Shown here: positions 63,208 through 64,000 of the stretch, one piece after another
Layout of the letters: each line of letters starts with the position of its first letter
How positions within the stretch are numbered: the stretch's first letter is position 1
Assembly (NCBI GenBank): GCA_947568835.1
Contig: OX387609.1
Span: 13,571,708-13,635,707, forward strand
DNA length: 64,000 nucleotides
DNA from: Protonemura montana
Taxonomy: Eukaryota > Arthropoda > Insecta > Plecoptera > Nemouridae
Direction of reading: 5' to 3'
Made by a program: the position numbers and the translations under genes
The notes under the pieces: generated by a model
What the model saw: the letters and a program-made list of their open reading frames with translations, nothing else
Database searches by the model: none
Told to the model about the DNA's origin: nothing

Positions 63208-64000
63208 GTAGGCATAGCATCCAGCCAGCTGATCTCAAATAACCTGGATAGAGCATAGGATCCAGCCAGCTGATCTCAAATAACCTGGATAGAGCATAGG
63301 ATCCAGCCAGCTGATCTCAAATAACCTGGATAGAACATAGGATCCAGCTAGCTGATCTCAAATAACCTAGATAGAACATAGGATCCAGCCAGCCAATCTC
63401 AAATAACCTGGATAGAGCATAGGATCCAGCCAGCTGATCTCAAATAACCTGGATAGAGCATAGGATCCAGCCAGCTGATCTCAAATAACCTGGATAGAGC
63501 ATAGCATCCAGCCAGCTGATCTCAAATAACCTGGATAGAGCATAGGATCCAGCCAGCCAATCTCAAATAACCTGGATAGAGCATAGGATCCAGCCAGCTG
63601 ATCTCAAATAACCTGGATAGAGCATAGCATCCAGCCAGCTGATCTCAAATAACCTGGATAGAGCATAGGATCCAGCCAGCTGATCTCAAATAACCTGGAT
63701 AGAACATAGGATCCAGCCAGCCAATCTCAAATAACCTGGATAGAGCATAGGATCCAGCCAGCTGATCTCAAATAACCTGGATAGAGCATAGGATCCAGCC
63801 AGCTGATCTCTAATAACCTGGATAGAGCATAGGATCCAGCCAGCTGATCTCAAATAACCTGGATAGAACATAGGATCCAGCCAGCCAATCTCAAATAACC
63901 TGGATAGAGCATAGGATCCAGCTAGCTGAACTCAAATAACCTGGATAGAGCATAGGATCCAGCCAGCTGATCTCTAATAACCTGGATAGAGCATAGGATC
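63208..64000. repeat. 41-bp minisatellite array (19 or more units), inverted relative to 1675-2285
   Basis: Units GGATCCAGCCAGCTGATCTC plus AAATAACCTGGATAGAGCAT. It starts at the SCFD1 donor itself (ACAG|GTAGGCATAGCATCCAGC) and runs off the window. Confidence 0.97.

Overview
The window is nuclear DNA from an arthropod, most likely an insect. Genes have many short exons with GT-AG introns, GC-rich exons lie in AT-rich introns, short TTAGG-type runs are scattered through non-coding DNA (for example 9.3 kb, 41.35 kb), and the transposable elements are of metazoan types (Kolobok, 5S-derived SINE, LINE 3' ends, MITEs). No prokaryotic features are present.

Layout. (1) 1459-10513 (+): 3' part of gamma-tubulin complex component 3 (TUBGCP3), its 5' part lying before the window. 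An in-frame stop-free stretch continues to 12181. (2) 12.2-16.0 kb: intergenic or 3' UTR. (3) 23276-16005 (-): succinyl-CoA ligase beta subunit (SUCLA2), with two alternative last exons. (4) 31957 to about 25408 (-): a UAP56-binding, Arg/Gly-rich protein resembling the mRNA export adaptor UIF/FYTTD1. (5) 32835-56743 (+): the cytokinesis RhoGEF ECT2 (pebble), divergent from gene 4 across 0.9 kb. (6) 59661-63207 onward (+): SCFD1/Sly1, running off the right edge. I rebuilt exons by hand; splice phases agree at every junction I give, except where marked tentative. The genes have unrelated jobs (microtubule nucleation, TCA cycle, mRNA export, cytokinesis, ER-Golgi fusion) and show no operon-like logic.

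Non-coding DNA is dominated by tandem arrays and mobile elements. At least ten minisatellite arrays begin or end within about 5-50 bp of a splice junction, and several fill whole introns. Two array families (78 bp and 41 bp) occur in different genes in opposite orientation. Mobile DNA includes an apparently intact 3.5-kb Kolobok transposon (THAP transposase plus a P2X7-tail-like second ORF), two 2593-bp foldback elements with 4-bp target duplications, a 5S rRNA-derived SINE family, a tRNA-derived family that includes a large palindrome, MITE pairs, and LINE 3' ends with in-frame 45-bp repeat expansions.

Most notable candidates: the 556-codon in-frame extension after the TUBGCP3 stop; a GTP-type-looking alternative C-terminus for SUCLA2; a Thr-Pro-rich alternative ECT2 exon competing for the same splice position; two consecutive GC-AG introns in SCFD1; and the intron-filling arrays.
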